Shown: positions 8,815-18,132 of the stretch, in pieces
Position numbering within the stretch: the stretch's first letter is position 1
Layout: every line of letters begins with the position of its first letter
NCBI GenBank assembly: GCA_943912265.1
Contig: CALTTS010000017.1
Coordinates: forward strand, 1 to 64,000
DNA: 64,000 nt
Direction: 5' to 3'
Source of the DNA: an uncultured Xanthomonas sp.
GTDB lineage: Bacteria; Pseudomonadota; Gammaproteobacteria; Xanthomonadales; Xanthomonadaceae
Position numbers and translations under genes: made by a program
Notes under the pieces: model-generated
Seen by the model: the letters and a program-made list of their open reading frames with translations, nothing else
Databases searched by the model: none
Told to the model about the DNA's origin: nothing

Positions 8815-9960
8815 ATGAGACCTTCGCACCGCGGGATGAGCCCGCCGCGTTTCCCCGCATTGCTGGCCCTGGTGCTGCTTGCCGCTTGTGGCAGGCAGCC
8901 GGCCGTCGCACCGCCGCCGCGTCCGGTGCTGGCGGTGCATCCGCTGCCGGTCGGCGATGCCGGGCTGCTGGCCTTCCCCGGCGAGGTGAAGGCGCGTCAC
9001 GAAAGCCCGCTATCGTTCCGGGTGGGCGGCAAGCTGGTCCAGCGGCGGGCGGACGTCGGCGACCGGGTCGGCCGGGGCGACGTGCTGGCGGTGATCGACC
9101 CGGGCGACCTGGCGCTGCAGGCGCAGGCGGCCAGGGCGCAGCTCGCGGCCGCCGAGGCCGACCTGGCCCGCGCGAAGGGCGACCTGTCGCGCTATTCCCG
9201 GCTGGTGGACCAGCAGCTGATCAGCCGTTCGGCCTACGACGCGCAGCTGGCCGCCTACAAGGCTGCCGAGGGCCAGGCCCGGGCGGCGCGGGCGCAGGCG
9301 GACGTGGCCGGCAACCAGGCCGGCTACACCGAGTTGCGCGCGCCGGCCGACGGCGCCATCGCCAGCCGCCAGGCCGAGGCCGAGCAGGTGGTGGCCGCCG
9401 GCCAGACCGTCTTCACCCTGGCCGCCGACGGCGAGCGCGAGGTGGCGATCGACCTGCCCGAAAGCCGCATCGGCGAATTCCGCGCCGGCCAGCCGGTGCA
9501 GGTGGAGCTGTGGAGCGCCACCGGCGAGCGCATGCCCGGGCGCATCCGCGAGATCGGCCCGGTCGCGGACGCGGCCACCCGCACCTATCCGGCGCGGGTC
9601 ACCCTGCTCGGCGACGCGGTCTCGGTGGTCGGGCTGGGCCGCAGCGCGCGCGTCTACGTGCAGCCCGAGGGCGGCGCGGCGCAGCCCTTGCGGGTGCCGC
9701 TGGCGGCGGTCCAGCGCGGCAGTGACGGCCGCGCCTCGGTGTGGCGGATCGACCCGAAGACGCACACGGTCCGGTCGCGGCCGGTGCGCATCGGCGACTA
9801 CGGCGACGACGGCGTGCCGGTGCTGGGCGGGCTGGAGCCGGGCGACTGGATTGTCGCCGCCGGCGGCCACCTGCTGCGCGAAGGCGAGCGCGTGGACGCG
9901 GTGGATCGCGCCAACCATCCGGTGCTGACCTCCGCGCCGGCGCCGGCCGGGGCGGACTGA
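8815..9960 (+). CDS. RND efflux periplasmic adaptor (lipoprotein)
   Basis: Membrane fusion protein of 381 residues linking an RND pump to an outer-membrane channel. The lipobox LLAACG at about residues 22-27 makes it an inner-membrane-anchored lipoprotein. Next come a lipoyl/barrel-sandwich half (ESPLSFRVGGKLVQRRADVG), a helical hairpin rich in Ala/Gln (LQAQAARAQLAAAEADLARA), the second lipoyl half YTELRAPADGAI, and beta-barrel and membrane-proximal domains. An alternative start at 8836 (MSPPRF) keeps the same lipobox. The stop is 3 bases from the start of the permease, so the two are cotranscribed. Confidence 0.92.
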   Translation: MRPSHRGMSPPRFPALLALVLLAACGRQPAVAPPPRPVLAVHPLPVGDAGLLAFPGEVKARHESPLSFRVGGKLVQRRADVGDRVGRGDVLAVIDPGDLALQAQAARAQLAAAEADLARAKGDLSRYSRLVDQQLISRSAYDAQLAAYKAAEGQARAARAQADVAGNQAGYTELRAPADGAIASRQAEAEQVVAAGQTVFTLAADGEREVAIDLPESRIGEFRAGQPVQVELWSATGERMPGRIREIGPVADAATRTYPARVTLLGDAVSVVGLGRSARVYVQPEGGAAQPLRVPLAAVQRGSDGRASVWRIDPKTHTVRSRPVRIGDYGDDGVPVLGGLEPGDWIVAAGGHLLREGERVDAVDRANHPVLTSAPAPAGAD

Positions 9961-9963
9961 GCC

Positions 9964-12900
9964 ATGCATTTCAACCTGTCCGAATGGGCGCTGCGCAACC
10001 GCAGCCTGGTGCTGTTCGCGATGATCGCGATGGCCTTGATCGGCACCTGGTCGTACAAGCACCTGGGGCAGTCGGAGGACCCGCCGTTCACGTTCAAGGC
10101 GATGGTGATCCGCACGCTGTGGCCGGGCGCCACCGCCGGGGAAGTGTCGCGCCAGGTCACCGAGCGGATCGAGAAGGCGGTGATGAATACCGGCGAGTAC
10201 GAATTCGTGCGCTCGTATTCGCGGCCGGGCGAATCGCAGGTGATCTTCATGGCGCGCGATTCGATGCGCTCCAAGGACGTGCCCGAGCTGTGGTACCAGA
10301 TCCGCAAGAAGGTCGGCGACATCAAGGCCACCTTGCCAGACGGGGTGGTCGGTCCGTTCTTCAACGACGAATTCGGCGACACCTTCGGCAACATCTACGC
10401 GTTGACCGGCAAGGGCTACGACTACGCGGTGCTGAAGGATTACGCCGACCGCATCCAGCTCGAGCTGCAACGCGTGCAGGATGTGGGCAAGGTCGAGCTG
10501 GAAGGCCTGCAGGACGAGAAGGTGTGGGTGGACCTGTCCAACACCAAATTGGCCACGCTCGGCATCCCGTTGTCGGCGGTGCAGCAGGCCGTCCAGCAAC
10601 AGAACACGCTGGCCGACGCGAGCTTTTTCGAAACCCGCGACGAGCGCGTGCAGCTGCGCGTGAGCGGGGAGTTCGGCTCGGTCGAACAGATCCGCGAATT
10701 CCCGATCCGCGCCAATGGCCGCACCGTGCGGCTGGGCGATATCGCTGACGTGCACCGCGGCTTTGCCGACCCGGCCCAGCCGCGCATGCGTTTCATGGGC
10801 GAGGACGCCATCGGCATCGCGGTGGCGATGAAACCCGGCGGCGACATTTTGCGTCTCGGCTCGACGCTGGACGAAACCTTCGCCCGCCTGCAGAAAACCC
10901 TGCCGGTGGGGATGGAGCTGCGCAAGGTGTCCGACCAGCCGCATGCGGTGGAGGGTGCGGTCGGCGAGTTCGTGCACGTGCTCGCCGAGGCGGTGGTGAT
11001 CGTGCTGCTGGTGAGTTTCTTCTCGCTGGGCCTGCGCACCGGGCTGGTGGTGGCCGTGTCGATCCCGCTGGTGCTGGCGATGACCTTCGCGGTGATGCAC
11101 TTCTTCGACATCGGCCTGCACAAGATTTCACTTGGCGCGCTGGTGCTGGCGCTGGGCCTGCTGGTGGACGATGCGATCATTGCGGTGGAGATGATGGCCA
11201 TCAAGATGGAGCAGGGCTACGACCGCCTGCGTGCGGCCAGCTTCGCGTGGACGTCCACCGCCTTCCCGATGCTGACCGGCACGCTGGTCACTGCGGCCGG
11301 CTTCCTGCCCATCGCGACGGCCGCGTCGAGCACCGGCGAATACACCCGCTCGCTGTTTCAGGTGGTGACCATCGCGCTGCTGGTGTCGTGGATCGCCGCG
11401 GTGCTGTTCATCCCGTACTTGGGCGACAAGATGCTGCCGGACCCGGATGGCATGCCGGCACCCGGCAGCCTGGCCTGGCGGGTGCGGCGCTGGCGGGAGC
11501 GGCTGGCCGACCGCTGGCCGGCGTTCGCACGCTGGCTGGCACCGCCGCCGCCGCACGAGGCGCATGCGCACGACCCGTACGGCACGCCGTTTTACCAGCG
11601 CTTCCGGCGCCTGCTGGATGCCTGCATGCACCGCCGCTGGCTGGTGATCGCGGTGACGGTCGGCGCGTTCTTGTTCTCGTTGCTGCTGTTCCGTTTCGTG
11701 CCGCAGCAGTTCTTCCCCGATTCGACCCGGCCCGAGCTGATGGTGGACCTGGAGCTGGCCGAAGGTGCTTCGCTGCGCGCCACCGATGCGCAGGCGCGCA
11801 AGCTGGAGAAGCTGCTGGCGCAGCGCCGCGACATCGCCAACTACGTGGCCTGGATCGGCACCGGTTCGCCGCGCTTCTATCTGCCGCTGGACCAGCAGCT
11901 GCCGGCCACCAACTTCAGCCAGTTCGTGGTGCTGGCCCGCGACATCCACGCCCGCGAGGCGATCCGCGACTGGCTGCTGGAAACCGTGGCGCCGCAGTTC
12001 CCGGACATCCAGTTCCGCGTGACCCGGCTGGAGAACGGCCCGCCGGTGGGCTACCCGGTGCAGTTCCGCGTGTCCGGCGAGCACGTCGACCAAGTGCAGG
12101 CGCTGGCCCGGCAGGTGGCGGCCAGGGTGCGCGCCAATCCGCACGTGACCAACGTCAACCTCGACTGGGACGAGCCGAGCAAGGTGGTGCGGCTGGAGAT
12201 CGACCAGGACCGCGCGCGCGCACTCGGGGTTTCGACGGTGCAGGTGTCGCAGTTGCTGTCCGCATCGCTGTCCGGGCTGGCGGTGAGCACCTACCGCGAG
12301 GACAACCGGCTGTTGCAGATCCTCGTGCGCGGCAGTGGCGACGAACGCTCGCATCTGGAAATGCTGGGCAGCTTCGCGGTGCCCACCGACAGCGGTGCGT
12401 CGGTGCCGTTGTCGCAGATCGCCACGCTGAAGTACGTGTTCGAGGACGGCATCATCTGGCACCGCGACCGCCTGCCTACCGTCACCGTGCGCGCCGACAT
12501 CGGCGACGGCTTGCAACCGATCGACGTGGTCGGCCAGATCCTGCCGACGCTGGACGGCATCCGCGCCGCGCTGCCGCCGGGCTACCTGCTGGAAACCGGC
12601 GGCACCGTCGAGGATTCGGCGCGCGGGCAGAATTCCATCGTCGCCGGCATGCCGCTGTTCCTGCTGGTGGTGATGACGGTGCTGATGATCCAGCTGCGCA
12701 GCTTCTCGCGGATGTTCATGGTGCTGGTGACCGCGCCGCTGGGCATGATCGGCGCGGTGCTGTTCCTGTTGCTGTTCCGGGTGCCGTTCGGTTTCGTGGC
12801 CATGCTCGGCACCATCGCGCTGGCCGGCATGGTGATGCGCAATTCGGTGATCCTCGTCGACCAGATCCAGCAGGACATCGATGCCGGCCACGACCGCTGG

Positions 12901-13125
12901 CACGCGATCATCGATGCCACGGTGCGCCGCTTCCGGCCGATCATGCTGACCGCGCTGGCGGCGGTGCTGGCGATGATCCCGCTCTCGCGCAGCGCGTTCT
13001 ACGGTTCGATGGCGGTGGCGATCATGGGCGGGCTGATCGTGGCCACCGTGCTGACCCTGGTGTTCCTGCCGGTGCTGTACGCCACCTGGTTCCGGGTGCA
13101 TCCGGAGGAAGCGCGGCACGGATGA
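9964..13125 (+). CDS. RND efflux permease, AcrB-type
   Basis: Proton-driven inner-membrane pump of 1053 residues with the duplicated RND architecture: a TM helix at the N-terminus, a large periplasmic loop, six TMs (about 340-560), a second periplasmic loop, and the last TM set from about 870. The proton-relay pair is visible in TM4 (LALGLLVDDAIIAVEMM). The N-terminal stretch LGQSEDPPFTFKAMVIRTLW places it in the TriC/MexK-like branch rather than classic AcrB. No outer-membrane factor gene follows; tolC is about 2.7 kb away on the other strand. Substrates cannot be read from sequence. Confidence 0.93.
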   Translation: MHFNLSEWALRNRSLVLFAMIAMALIGTWSYKHLGQSEDPPFTFKAMVIRTLWPGATAGEVSRQVTERIEKAVMNTGEYEFVRSYSRPGESQVIFMARDSMRSKDVPELWYQIRKKVGDIKATLPDGVVGPFFNDEFGDTFGNIYALTGKGYDYAVLKDYADRIQLELQRVQDVGKVELEGLQDEKVWVDLSNTKLATLGIPLSAVQQAVQQQNTLADASFFETRDERVQLRVSGEFGSVEQIREFPIRANGRTVRLGDIADVHRGFADPAQPRMRFMGEDAIGIAVAMKPGGDILRLGSTLDETFARLQKTLPVGMELRKVSDQPHAVEGAVGEFVHVLAEAVVIVLLVSFFSLGLRTGLVVAVSIPLVLAMTFAVMHFFDIGLHKISLGALVLALGLLVDDAIIAVEMMAIKMEQGYDRLRAASFAWTSTAFPMLTGTLVTAAGFLPIATAASSTGEYTRSLFQVVTIALLVSWIAAVLFIPYLGDKMLPDPDGMPAPGSLAWRVRRWRERLADRWPAFARWLAPPPPHEAHAHDPYGTPFYQRFRRLLDACMHRRWLVIAVTVGAFLFSLLLFRFVPQQFFPDSTRPELMVDLELAEGASLRATDAQARKLEKLLAQRRDIANYVAWIGTGSPRFYLPLDQQLPATNFSQFVVLARDIHAREAIRDWLLETVAPQFPDIQFRVTRLENGPPVGYPVQFRVSGEHVDQVQALARQVAARVRANPHVTNVNLDWDEPSKVVRLEIDQDRARALGVSTVQVSQLLSASLSGLAVSTYREDNRLLQILVRGSGDERSHLEMLGSFAVPTDSGASVPLSQIATLKYVFEDGIIWHRDRLPTVTVRADIGDGLQPIDVVGQILPTLDGIRAALPPGYLLETGGTVEDSARGQNSIVAGMPLFLLVVMTVLMIQLRSFSRMFMVLVTAPLGMIGAVLFLLLFRVPFGFVAMLGTIALAGMVMRNSVILVDQIQQDIDAGHDRWHAIIDATVRRFRPIMLTALAAVLAMIPLSRSAFYGSMAVAIMGGLIVATVLTLVFLPVLYATWFRVHPEEARHG

Positions 13126-13184
13126 CGGCGGAGGGCGCCGGGCCGCATGCGGGCCCGGTGCGGCGGCGCGGGCCGGGCGATGGC

Positions 13185-16100
13185 ATGATGGCAGCGCATG
13201 CTTGGGGGGGGGCCGCGTTGTTCCGTTGCGCAGTACGCGTGATCACGTGCCTGATGGCCGGGCTGGCAGCGTGGGCCGGGCCCGGCCCTGCCTGGGCGCT
13301 GGACCCGGCCCGCGACGTGGACGAATACACCGTGACCGGCTGGACGATGGAAGACGGCCTGCCGCACAACCTCGTCCATTACGTCACCCAGGGCCCGCAG
13401 GGCTATCTGTGGGTGGGCACGTGGGAAGGGGCGGCGCGGTTCGACGGCTTGCGCTTCACCGATTACGACACGATCACCGTGCCCGGCATGCAGGTGGCCG
13501 GCGTGCGCAGCATTCTGCCCGATGCCGACGGCGCGATGCTGTTCGGCACGGCGCAATCGGGCGTGTTGCGCCTGGCGCACGGGCAATGGTCGCGGGTCGG
13601 CGGGCCGAAGGCCGCAGCGCTGACGGTTTCGGTCTTGCGGCGCGGACCCGACGGAGCCTTGTGGATCGGTACCGAGACGTCGCTGTTCCGCCTCGACCCG
13701 CATGGCCGCCTCGACGAACCGGGCGCCGATCCGCTGCTGCGCGGCGCGTTGACCTATGCCGTGCTGCCGGATGCCGGCCACGGCGGCCTGCTGATCGGCA
13801 ACAGCCGCGGCCTGTACCGGCTGGCCGGCGGCGTGGCCGAGGATTACGGCGCCCGGCTCGGGCTGCCGGACGAGGCGGTGCGCAGCCTGCTCGCGGCGCG
13901 CGACGGCAGCCTGTGGGTGGCCGGGGACGGCGGCGTCTGGCGCATCCGCGGCGGCAAGGCCGAGCGGCGGCTGGACCGGCGCGTGGAAGCCCTGCTGCAG
14001 GACCGCGACGGCAACCTGTGGATGGCCGAGGCCGCCGGCGGCCTGCTGCGCGTGGACCCGCAAGGGCGGGTGCAGGCGCTCGATGGCCGGCATGGCCTGG
14101 CCGGGCGCGCCTCGCCGGCCTTGTTCGAGGATCGCGAGGGCCTGCTGTGGGTCGGCACCACCAACGGGCTGTTCCGCATCGCCGACGGCCCGGTGTACGG
14201 CATCGACCACATCCGCGGGCTCGGCGACGATTATGTGCGCGTGCTCTACCAGGACGGCAGGGCCGGGCGCGACGACGTCTGGATCGGCCATGCCAGCGGC
14301 TTGGACCGGATGCGCGCCGGCCGCATCGAGCACGTCGTGCTGGCCCGCGGCGGTCGCCCGGAACCGTCGGTGCTGGCCTTGGCGCCTTCCGCCGATGGCG
14401 GCACGTGGATCGGCACCTACGATCAGGGCGTCCTGCACCTGCCGCCCGGCCGGATCGACGCCGGCGCGCCGCTGCAGCGGATCGACGAGGCGCGCGGCCT
14501 GCCGTCCGGGCATGTCCGCGCGATCCTGCAGCAGGCCGACGGCACGTTGTGGATCGGCACCTCCGCCGGCCTGAGCCGCTGGCATGACGGCCGGCTCGTG
14601 CGCAACTACCGCAAGGCCGACGGCCTGCCCGCCGATTTCATCCGCACCCTGTACCAGGGGCGGGACGGCACGCTGTGGATCGGCACCTCGGCGGGGATCG
14701 CCGCGCTGTCGCCGCAGGGCGCGCTGCGCGCGTGGGCGCCCGGACGCGACTACCCGGCGATGGGCAGCTTCGATTTCCTCGAGGACGCCGACGGCACCCT
14801 GTGGATCGCCAGCGACCACGGCGTGCTGCGCCTGCGCGGCGGCCGCTTCAGCCAGTACGACCACCGCCGCGGCCTGCCGCGCGACACCTTGCTGCGGATA
14901 CTCGACGACGGCACCGGCAACCTGTGGTTCTCCAGCAACGCCGGCGTGTTCCGCATCCCGCGCAGCGCCTTCGATGCGGTCGACGCGGGGCGCAGCGACC
15001 GGCTCGCGGTGGAGGTGTTCGACCACGGCGACGGCATGCCCAGCAGCCAGGCCAACGGCAGCAGCGCCCCGGCCGGGTGGCGGATGCGCGACGGCCGGCT
15101 GTGGTTCCCCACCGCGCGCGGCTTGGCGGTGATCGACCCGGTGGTGGCCGGGCACCAGCGCGCCGTGGACATCCCGCTGGTGATCGAGGCCGTGGACATC
15201 GACGGCCAGGCGCAGGCGCCGGCGGCGGCGTACGCGCTGGGCCCGCAGGCGCGGCGCCTGGCCATCCGCTACACCGGGCTGGCGCTGCGCAGCCCGGGCA
15301 AGCTGCGCTACCGCTACCGGCTGGCCGGGTTCGACCGGGACTGGATCGAGGCCGGCACCGCGACCGAGGCGGTGTACACCAGCCTGCCGCCGGGGCAGTT
15401 CCGGTTCGAGGTGCAGGCCATGCAGGCGCCGGCCGACTGGCGGGCGGTGGCGCGGCGCACCCAGGCGGACTTCGAGGTGACGGTGGATCCGCCGTTCTGG
15501 CGGCGCGGCGGCTTCATCGCCTCGGGCGTGCTGCTGGCGCTGGCGCTGCTGGTGTCCGGCTACCGGCTGGCCACCGCGCGCCTGCAGCGCCGCCAGCGCC
15601 GCCTGCGCCGGCTGATCGAGCGCAGCACGCGCGAACTGCGGCGCAAGAACGAAGCGCTGGAGCAGGCCGGGCGCGAGCGCGAGGCCCTGTTGCTGCAAAT
15701 GGAATGGCAGGCCAGCCATGACGAACTGACCGGCCTGCCCAACCGGCGCGCCGGCGACGACTACCTGTCAGAGGCCATCCGCCAGGCTTCCGATGCCGAG
15801 ACACCGCTCAGCGTCGGCCTGCTCGACATCGACCGGTTCAAGCGCGTCAACGACGAACACGGCCACGCCGCCGGCGACGCCGCGCTGCGGACGATCGCCG
15901 GGGTGATGAAGGCGGTGGTCGGCGAGGGCGGGCTGTTCGCCGCGCGGCACGGCGGCGAGGAGTTCCTCGTCTGCCTGCCCGGGCTGGACCTGGCGGCCGC
16001 GACCGAACGCCTGCAGGCCCTGTGCGACCGCGTCGCCGCCGCCGAAGTGGATGTCGGCAGCGTGCGCCTGCACTGCACGGTCAGCATCGGCGTGGCGACG

Positions 16101-16199
16101 CTGATGCCGGGCCAGAGCCAGCGCTCGCTGCTGGCCCTGGCCGACTGGCGCCTGTACCAGGCCAAGCGCCAGGGACGCAACCGCGTCGTGTCGAGTTGA
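13185..16199 (+). CDS. Membrane diguanylate cyclase with two-component-regulator propellers, Y_Y_Y and GGDEF domains
   Basis: About 1004 residues. The order is signal peptide (ending near PAWALDPARD), periplasmic sensor, TM helix (GGFIASGVLLALALLVSGYRL), an Arg/Glu coiled coil, and a cytoplasmic GGDEF domain. The sensor holds 14 reg_prop blades of the DGxLWIGT type, which suits two seven-bladed propellers, then a Y_Y_Y domain (LAGFDRDWIEAGT). The cyclase signature is GGEEF (an active variant) and the metal site LLDIDRFKRVNDEHGH is intact. The RxxD inhibitory site expected before GGEEF is absent (EGGL instead), so c-di-GMP feedback is not expected. It likely turns an extracellular, perhaps glycan, signal into c-di-GMP. 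ATGs at 13185 and 13188 are both possible starts. Confidence 0.9.
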   Translation: MMAAHAWGGAALFRCAVRVITCLMAGLAAWAGPGPAWALDPARDVDEYTVTGWTMEDGLPHNLVHYVTQGPQGYLWVGTWEGAARFDGLRFTDYDTITVPGMQVAGVRSILPDADGAMLFGTAQSGVLRLAHGQWSRVGGPKAAALTVSVLRRGPDGALWIGTETSLFRLDPHGRLDEPGADPLLRGALTYAVLPDAGHGGLLIGNSRGLYRLAGGVAEDYGARLGLPDEAVRSLLAARDGSLWVAGDGGVWRIRGGKAERRLDRRVEALLQDRDGNLWMAEAAGGLLRVDPQGRVQALDGRHGLAGRASPALFEDREGLLWVGTTNGLFRIADGPVYGIDHIRGLGDDYVRVLYQDGRAGRDDVWIGHASGLDRMRAGRIEHVVLARGGRPEPSVLALAPSADGGTWIGTYDQGVLHLPPGRIDAGAPLQRIDEARGLPSGHVRAILQQADGTLWIGTSAGLSRWHDGRLVRNYRKADGLPADFIRTLYQGRDGTLWIGTSAGIAALSPQGALRAWAPGRDYPAMGSFDFLEDADGTLWIASDHGVLRLRGGRFSQYDHRRGLPRDTLLRILDDGTGNLWFSSNAGVFRIPRSAFDAVDAGRSDRLAVEVFDHGDGMPSSQANGSSAPAGWRMRDGRLWFPTARGLAVIDPVVAGHQRAVDIPLVIEAVDIDGQAQAPAAAYALGPQARRLAIRYTGLALRSPGKLRYRYRLAGFDRDWIEAGTATEAVYTSLPPGQFRFEVQAMQAPADWRAVARRTQADFEVTVDPPFWRRGGFIASGVLLALALLVSGYRLATARLQRRQRRLRRLIERSTRELRRKNEALEQAGREREALLLQMEWQASHDELTGLPNRRAGDDYLSEAIRQASDAETPLSVGLLDIDRFKRVNDEHGHAAGDAALRTIAGVMKAVVGEGGLFAARHGGEEFLVCLPGLDLAAATERLQALCDRVAAAEVDVGSVRLHCTVSIGVATLMPGQSQRSLLALADWRLYQAKRQGRNRVVSS

Positions 16200-16206
16200 A
16201 CAAACC

Positions 16207-16230
16207 GCCCCGTCCGCATACGGATGGGGC
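16207..16230. terminator. Hairpin between convergent GGDEF gene and leuB
   Basis: GCCCCGTCCG/CGGATGGGGC with a four-base loop and one G-T wobble, eight bases after the GGDEF stop. It has no long T run. Confidence 0.5.
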
Positions 16231-16238
16231 CGGGCGTC

Positions 16239-17333
16239 TCACAGGCGCGCGATGACCGCCTGCGTCGCCTCCGCCGTGGACACGGCCTTGCCCGGTGCGG
16301 CGAGGTCGGCGGTGAACACGCCCTGGTCCAGTGCCTTGTCCACGGCGGCCTCGATGACGGCGGCTTCTTCGGCCAGACCGAGCGAATGGCGCAGCAGCAT
16401 GGCCGCGCTGAGGATCGTCGCGTAGGGGTTGGCGATGCCCTTGCCGGCGATGTCCGGCGCCGAGCCGTGGATCGGCTCGAACAGTCCGACGGAACGCCCC
16501 GGCTGCGCCGTTGCGTTCGGGCCGACCTTGCCTTCCTCGCCCAGCGAGGCCGAGGGCAGCAGGCCGAGCGAGCCGGCCAGCATCGAGGCCTCGTCGGTGA
16601 GGATGTCGCCGAACATGTTCTCGGTGACGATCACGTCGTAGGCACGCGGTTTGGCCAGCAGGTGCATCGCCATCGAGTCGACCAGCTGGTGTTCCAGCGT
16701 CACGTCCGGGAATTCCTCGCGGCCGATGCGCGCGGCCACGTCGCGCCACAGCCGCGAGGTCTCCAGCACGTTGGCCTTGTCCACCGAGGTCAGGTGGCCG
16801 CGCCGCGCCTGCGCCAGCCTGAACGCGCTGCGCAGCACGCGCTCGATCTCGGTCACGGTGTAGCGGCACAGGTCGCTGGCGTCGGTGGCGCTGCGGGTCT
16901 TGTCGCCGAAGTAGATGCCGCCGGTCAGCTCGCGCACCACCATGATGTCCACGCCTTCCAGCAGCTCGGGCTTCAGCGGCGAGGCGCCGAACGCGGCCGG
17001 GTGCGGCTTGACCGGGCGCAGGTTGGCGAACAGGCCCAGCGCCTTGCGGATGGCGAGCAGGCCCTGCTCCGGGCGCACCGGGGCGTTCGGGTCGGACCAT
17101 TTCGGCCCGCCGACCGCGCCGAGCAGCACCGCGTCGGCGGCCTGGGCCGCCGCGAGCGTGGCGTCCGGCAGCGGCACGCCGAAGCGGTCGATGGCGATGC
17201 CGCCGATGTCGTGTTCGGCGAAGGCGAAATCGTGGCCGTGGCGTTCGGCCACGGTTTTCAGGACGGCCACGGCGCCGGCGGTGATCTCCGGGCCGATGCC
17301 GTCGCCGGGCAGGACGACGATGTCAGCGTGCAT
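16239..17333 (-). CDS. leuB: 3-isopropylmalate dehydrogenase
   Basis: NAD-dependent oxidative decarboxylation of 3-isopropylmalate in leucine synthesis. 364 residues, normal length. Signatures: VLPGDGIGPEI at the N-terminus, LLGAVGGPKW, VRELTGGIYFG, and the family pattern SLGLLPSASLG ... FEPIHGSAPDIAGKGIANP for NAD binding. It overlaps the leuD end by 11 bases and is the last gene of the ilv-leu cluster. Confidence 0.97.
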   Translation of the reverse strand: MHADIVVLPGDGIGPEITAGAVAVLKTVAERHGHDFAFAEHDIGGIAIDRFGVPLPDATLAAAQAADAVLLGAVGGPKWSDPNAPVRPEQGLLAIRKALGLFANLRPVKPHPAAFGASPLKPELLEGVDIMVVRELTGGIYFGDKTRSATDASDLCRYTVTEIERVLRSAFRLAQARRGHLTSVDKANVLETSRLWRDVAARIGREEFPDVTLEHQLVDSMAMHLLAKPRAYDVIVTENMFGDILTDEASMLAGSLGLLPSASLGEEGKVGPNATAQPGRSVGLFEPIHGSAPDIAGKGIANPYATILSAAMLLRHSLGLAEEAAVIEAAVDKALDQGVFTADLAAPGKAVSTAEATQAVIARL

Positions 17334-17916
17334 GCGGGTTTCCTTGGTGCAGGTTCTCGTAGCGTTCGATGTCGGGCAGGCGCGCGGCCAGGTAGCCCAG
17401 CTCGTCCACGCCCTGCAGCAGGCAGGTCTGGGCGAAGGCGTCCAGCGGGAAGGCGTAGACGCGGCCGTCCGGCGTGCGCAGCGCGCGCGCGGCCACGTCG
17501 ATGGTCAGCTCGTCGTCCGGCCGGGCCATCAGCGCCTGCACGTCGTCCTCGGCCAGCACGATCGGCAGCAGGCCGTTCTTGAGGCTGTTGTTGCGGAAGA
17601 TGTCGGCGATCTGGCTGGACACCACCGCGCGCAGGCCGAGGTCGGTCAGCGCCCACGGCGCGTGCTCGCGCGAGGAGCCGCAGCCGAAGTTGCGCCCGGC
17701 CAGCAGGATCGAGCGGCCGGCGTTTCCGGGCTGGTTGAAGGCGAAATCCGGGTTCGGCGCGCCGTCGGCCTGCCAGCGCCAGTCGTTGAAGGCATGCTTG
17801 CCCAGGCCCTTGCGCTCGGTGGTGGACAGGAACCGGGCCGGGATGATCTGGTCGGTGTCGATGTTGGTCTGGCGCAGCACGACGCTGCGCGAGCTCAGGG
17901 TGGCGAAGCCGGCCAT
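17323..17916 (-). CDS. leuD: 3-isopropylmalate dehydratase small subunit
   Basis: Small (swivel) subunit of isopropylmalate isomerase, paired with LeuC. 197 residues. Conserved segments: QTNIDTDQIIPARFL, ILLAGRNFGCGSSREHAPWAL and SQIADIFRNNSLKNGLLPI. Its ATG overlaps the stop of the small upstream ORF (ATGA type), pointing to translational coupling. Confidence 0.96.
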   Translation of the reverse strand: MAGFATLSSRSVVLRQTNIDTDQIIPARFLSTTERKGLGKHAFNDWRWQADGAPNPDFAFNQPGNAGRSILLAGRNFGCGSSREHAPWALTDLGLRAVVSSQIADIFRNNSLKNGLLPIVLAEDDVQALMARPDDELTIDVAARALRTPDGRVYAFPLDAFAQTCLLQGVDELGYLAARLPDIERYENLHQGNPHAR

Positions 17917-18104
17917 CAGGCGGATTCCTCGTGGTCTTGCGTGGGGTGGGCCGCAGTGCCATCGGCGCGCGGCGGCACGTCGGTGACGCCGGACGGCGGC
18001 AGCGGGTGGTCGCGCAGGCGTTTTTCGCGCGCGCTGGCCACTTCGGCGGTGAACGCAATCGCCGCGGCGATCGTCGCCGGGTCGTGCGGATGGGGCTGGT
18101 TCAT
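17916..18104 (-). CDS. Small hypothetical protein between leuC and leuD
   Basis: 62 residues from the ATG at 18104 (MNQPHPHDPATIAAAIAF). No known domain. It has one amphipathic helix (TIAAAIAFTAEVASAREKRL) followed by a Pro-rich acidic tail. It begins 29 bases after the leuC stop, and its stop overlaps the leuD start. A small ORF in this position recurs in xanthomonads. It may serve only for coupling or may be a subunit-interaction peptide; the function is unknown. Confidence 0.6.
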   Translation of the reverse strand: MNQPHPHDPATIAAAIAFTAEVASAREKRLRDHPLPPSGVTDVPPRADGTAAHPTQDHEESA

Positions 18105-18132
18105 CAGGGGATATCCAATCAAGCGCTGCGGC

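Noticed and set aside
11247..13184. Upstream extension of the GGDEF frame through the RND permease
   Set aside because: That part is a shifted-frame shadow of the permease. The signal peptide and first propeller blade set the real start near 13185.
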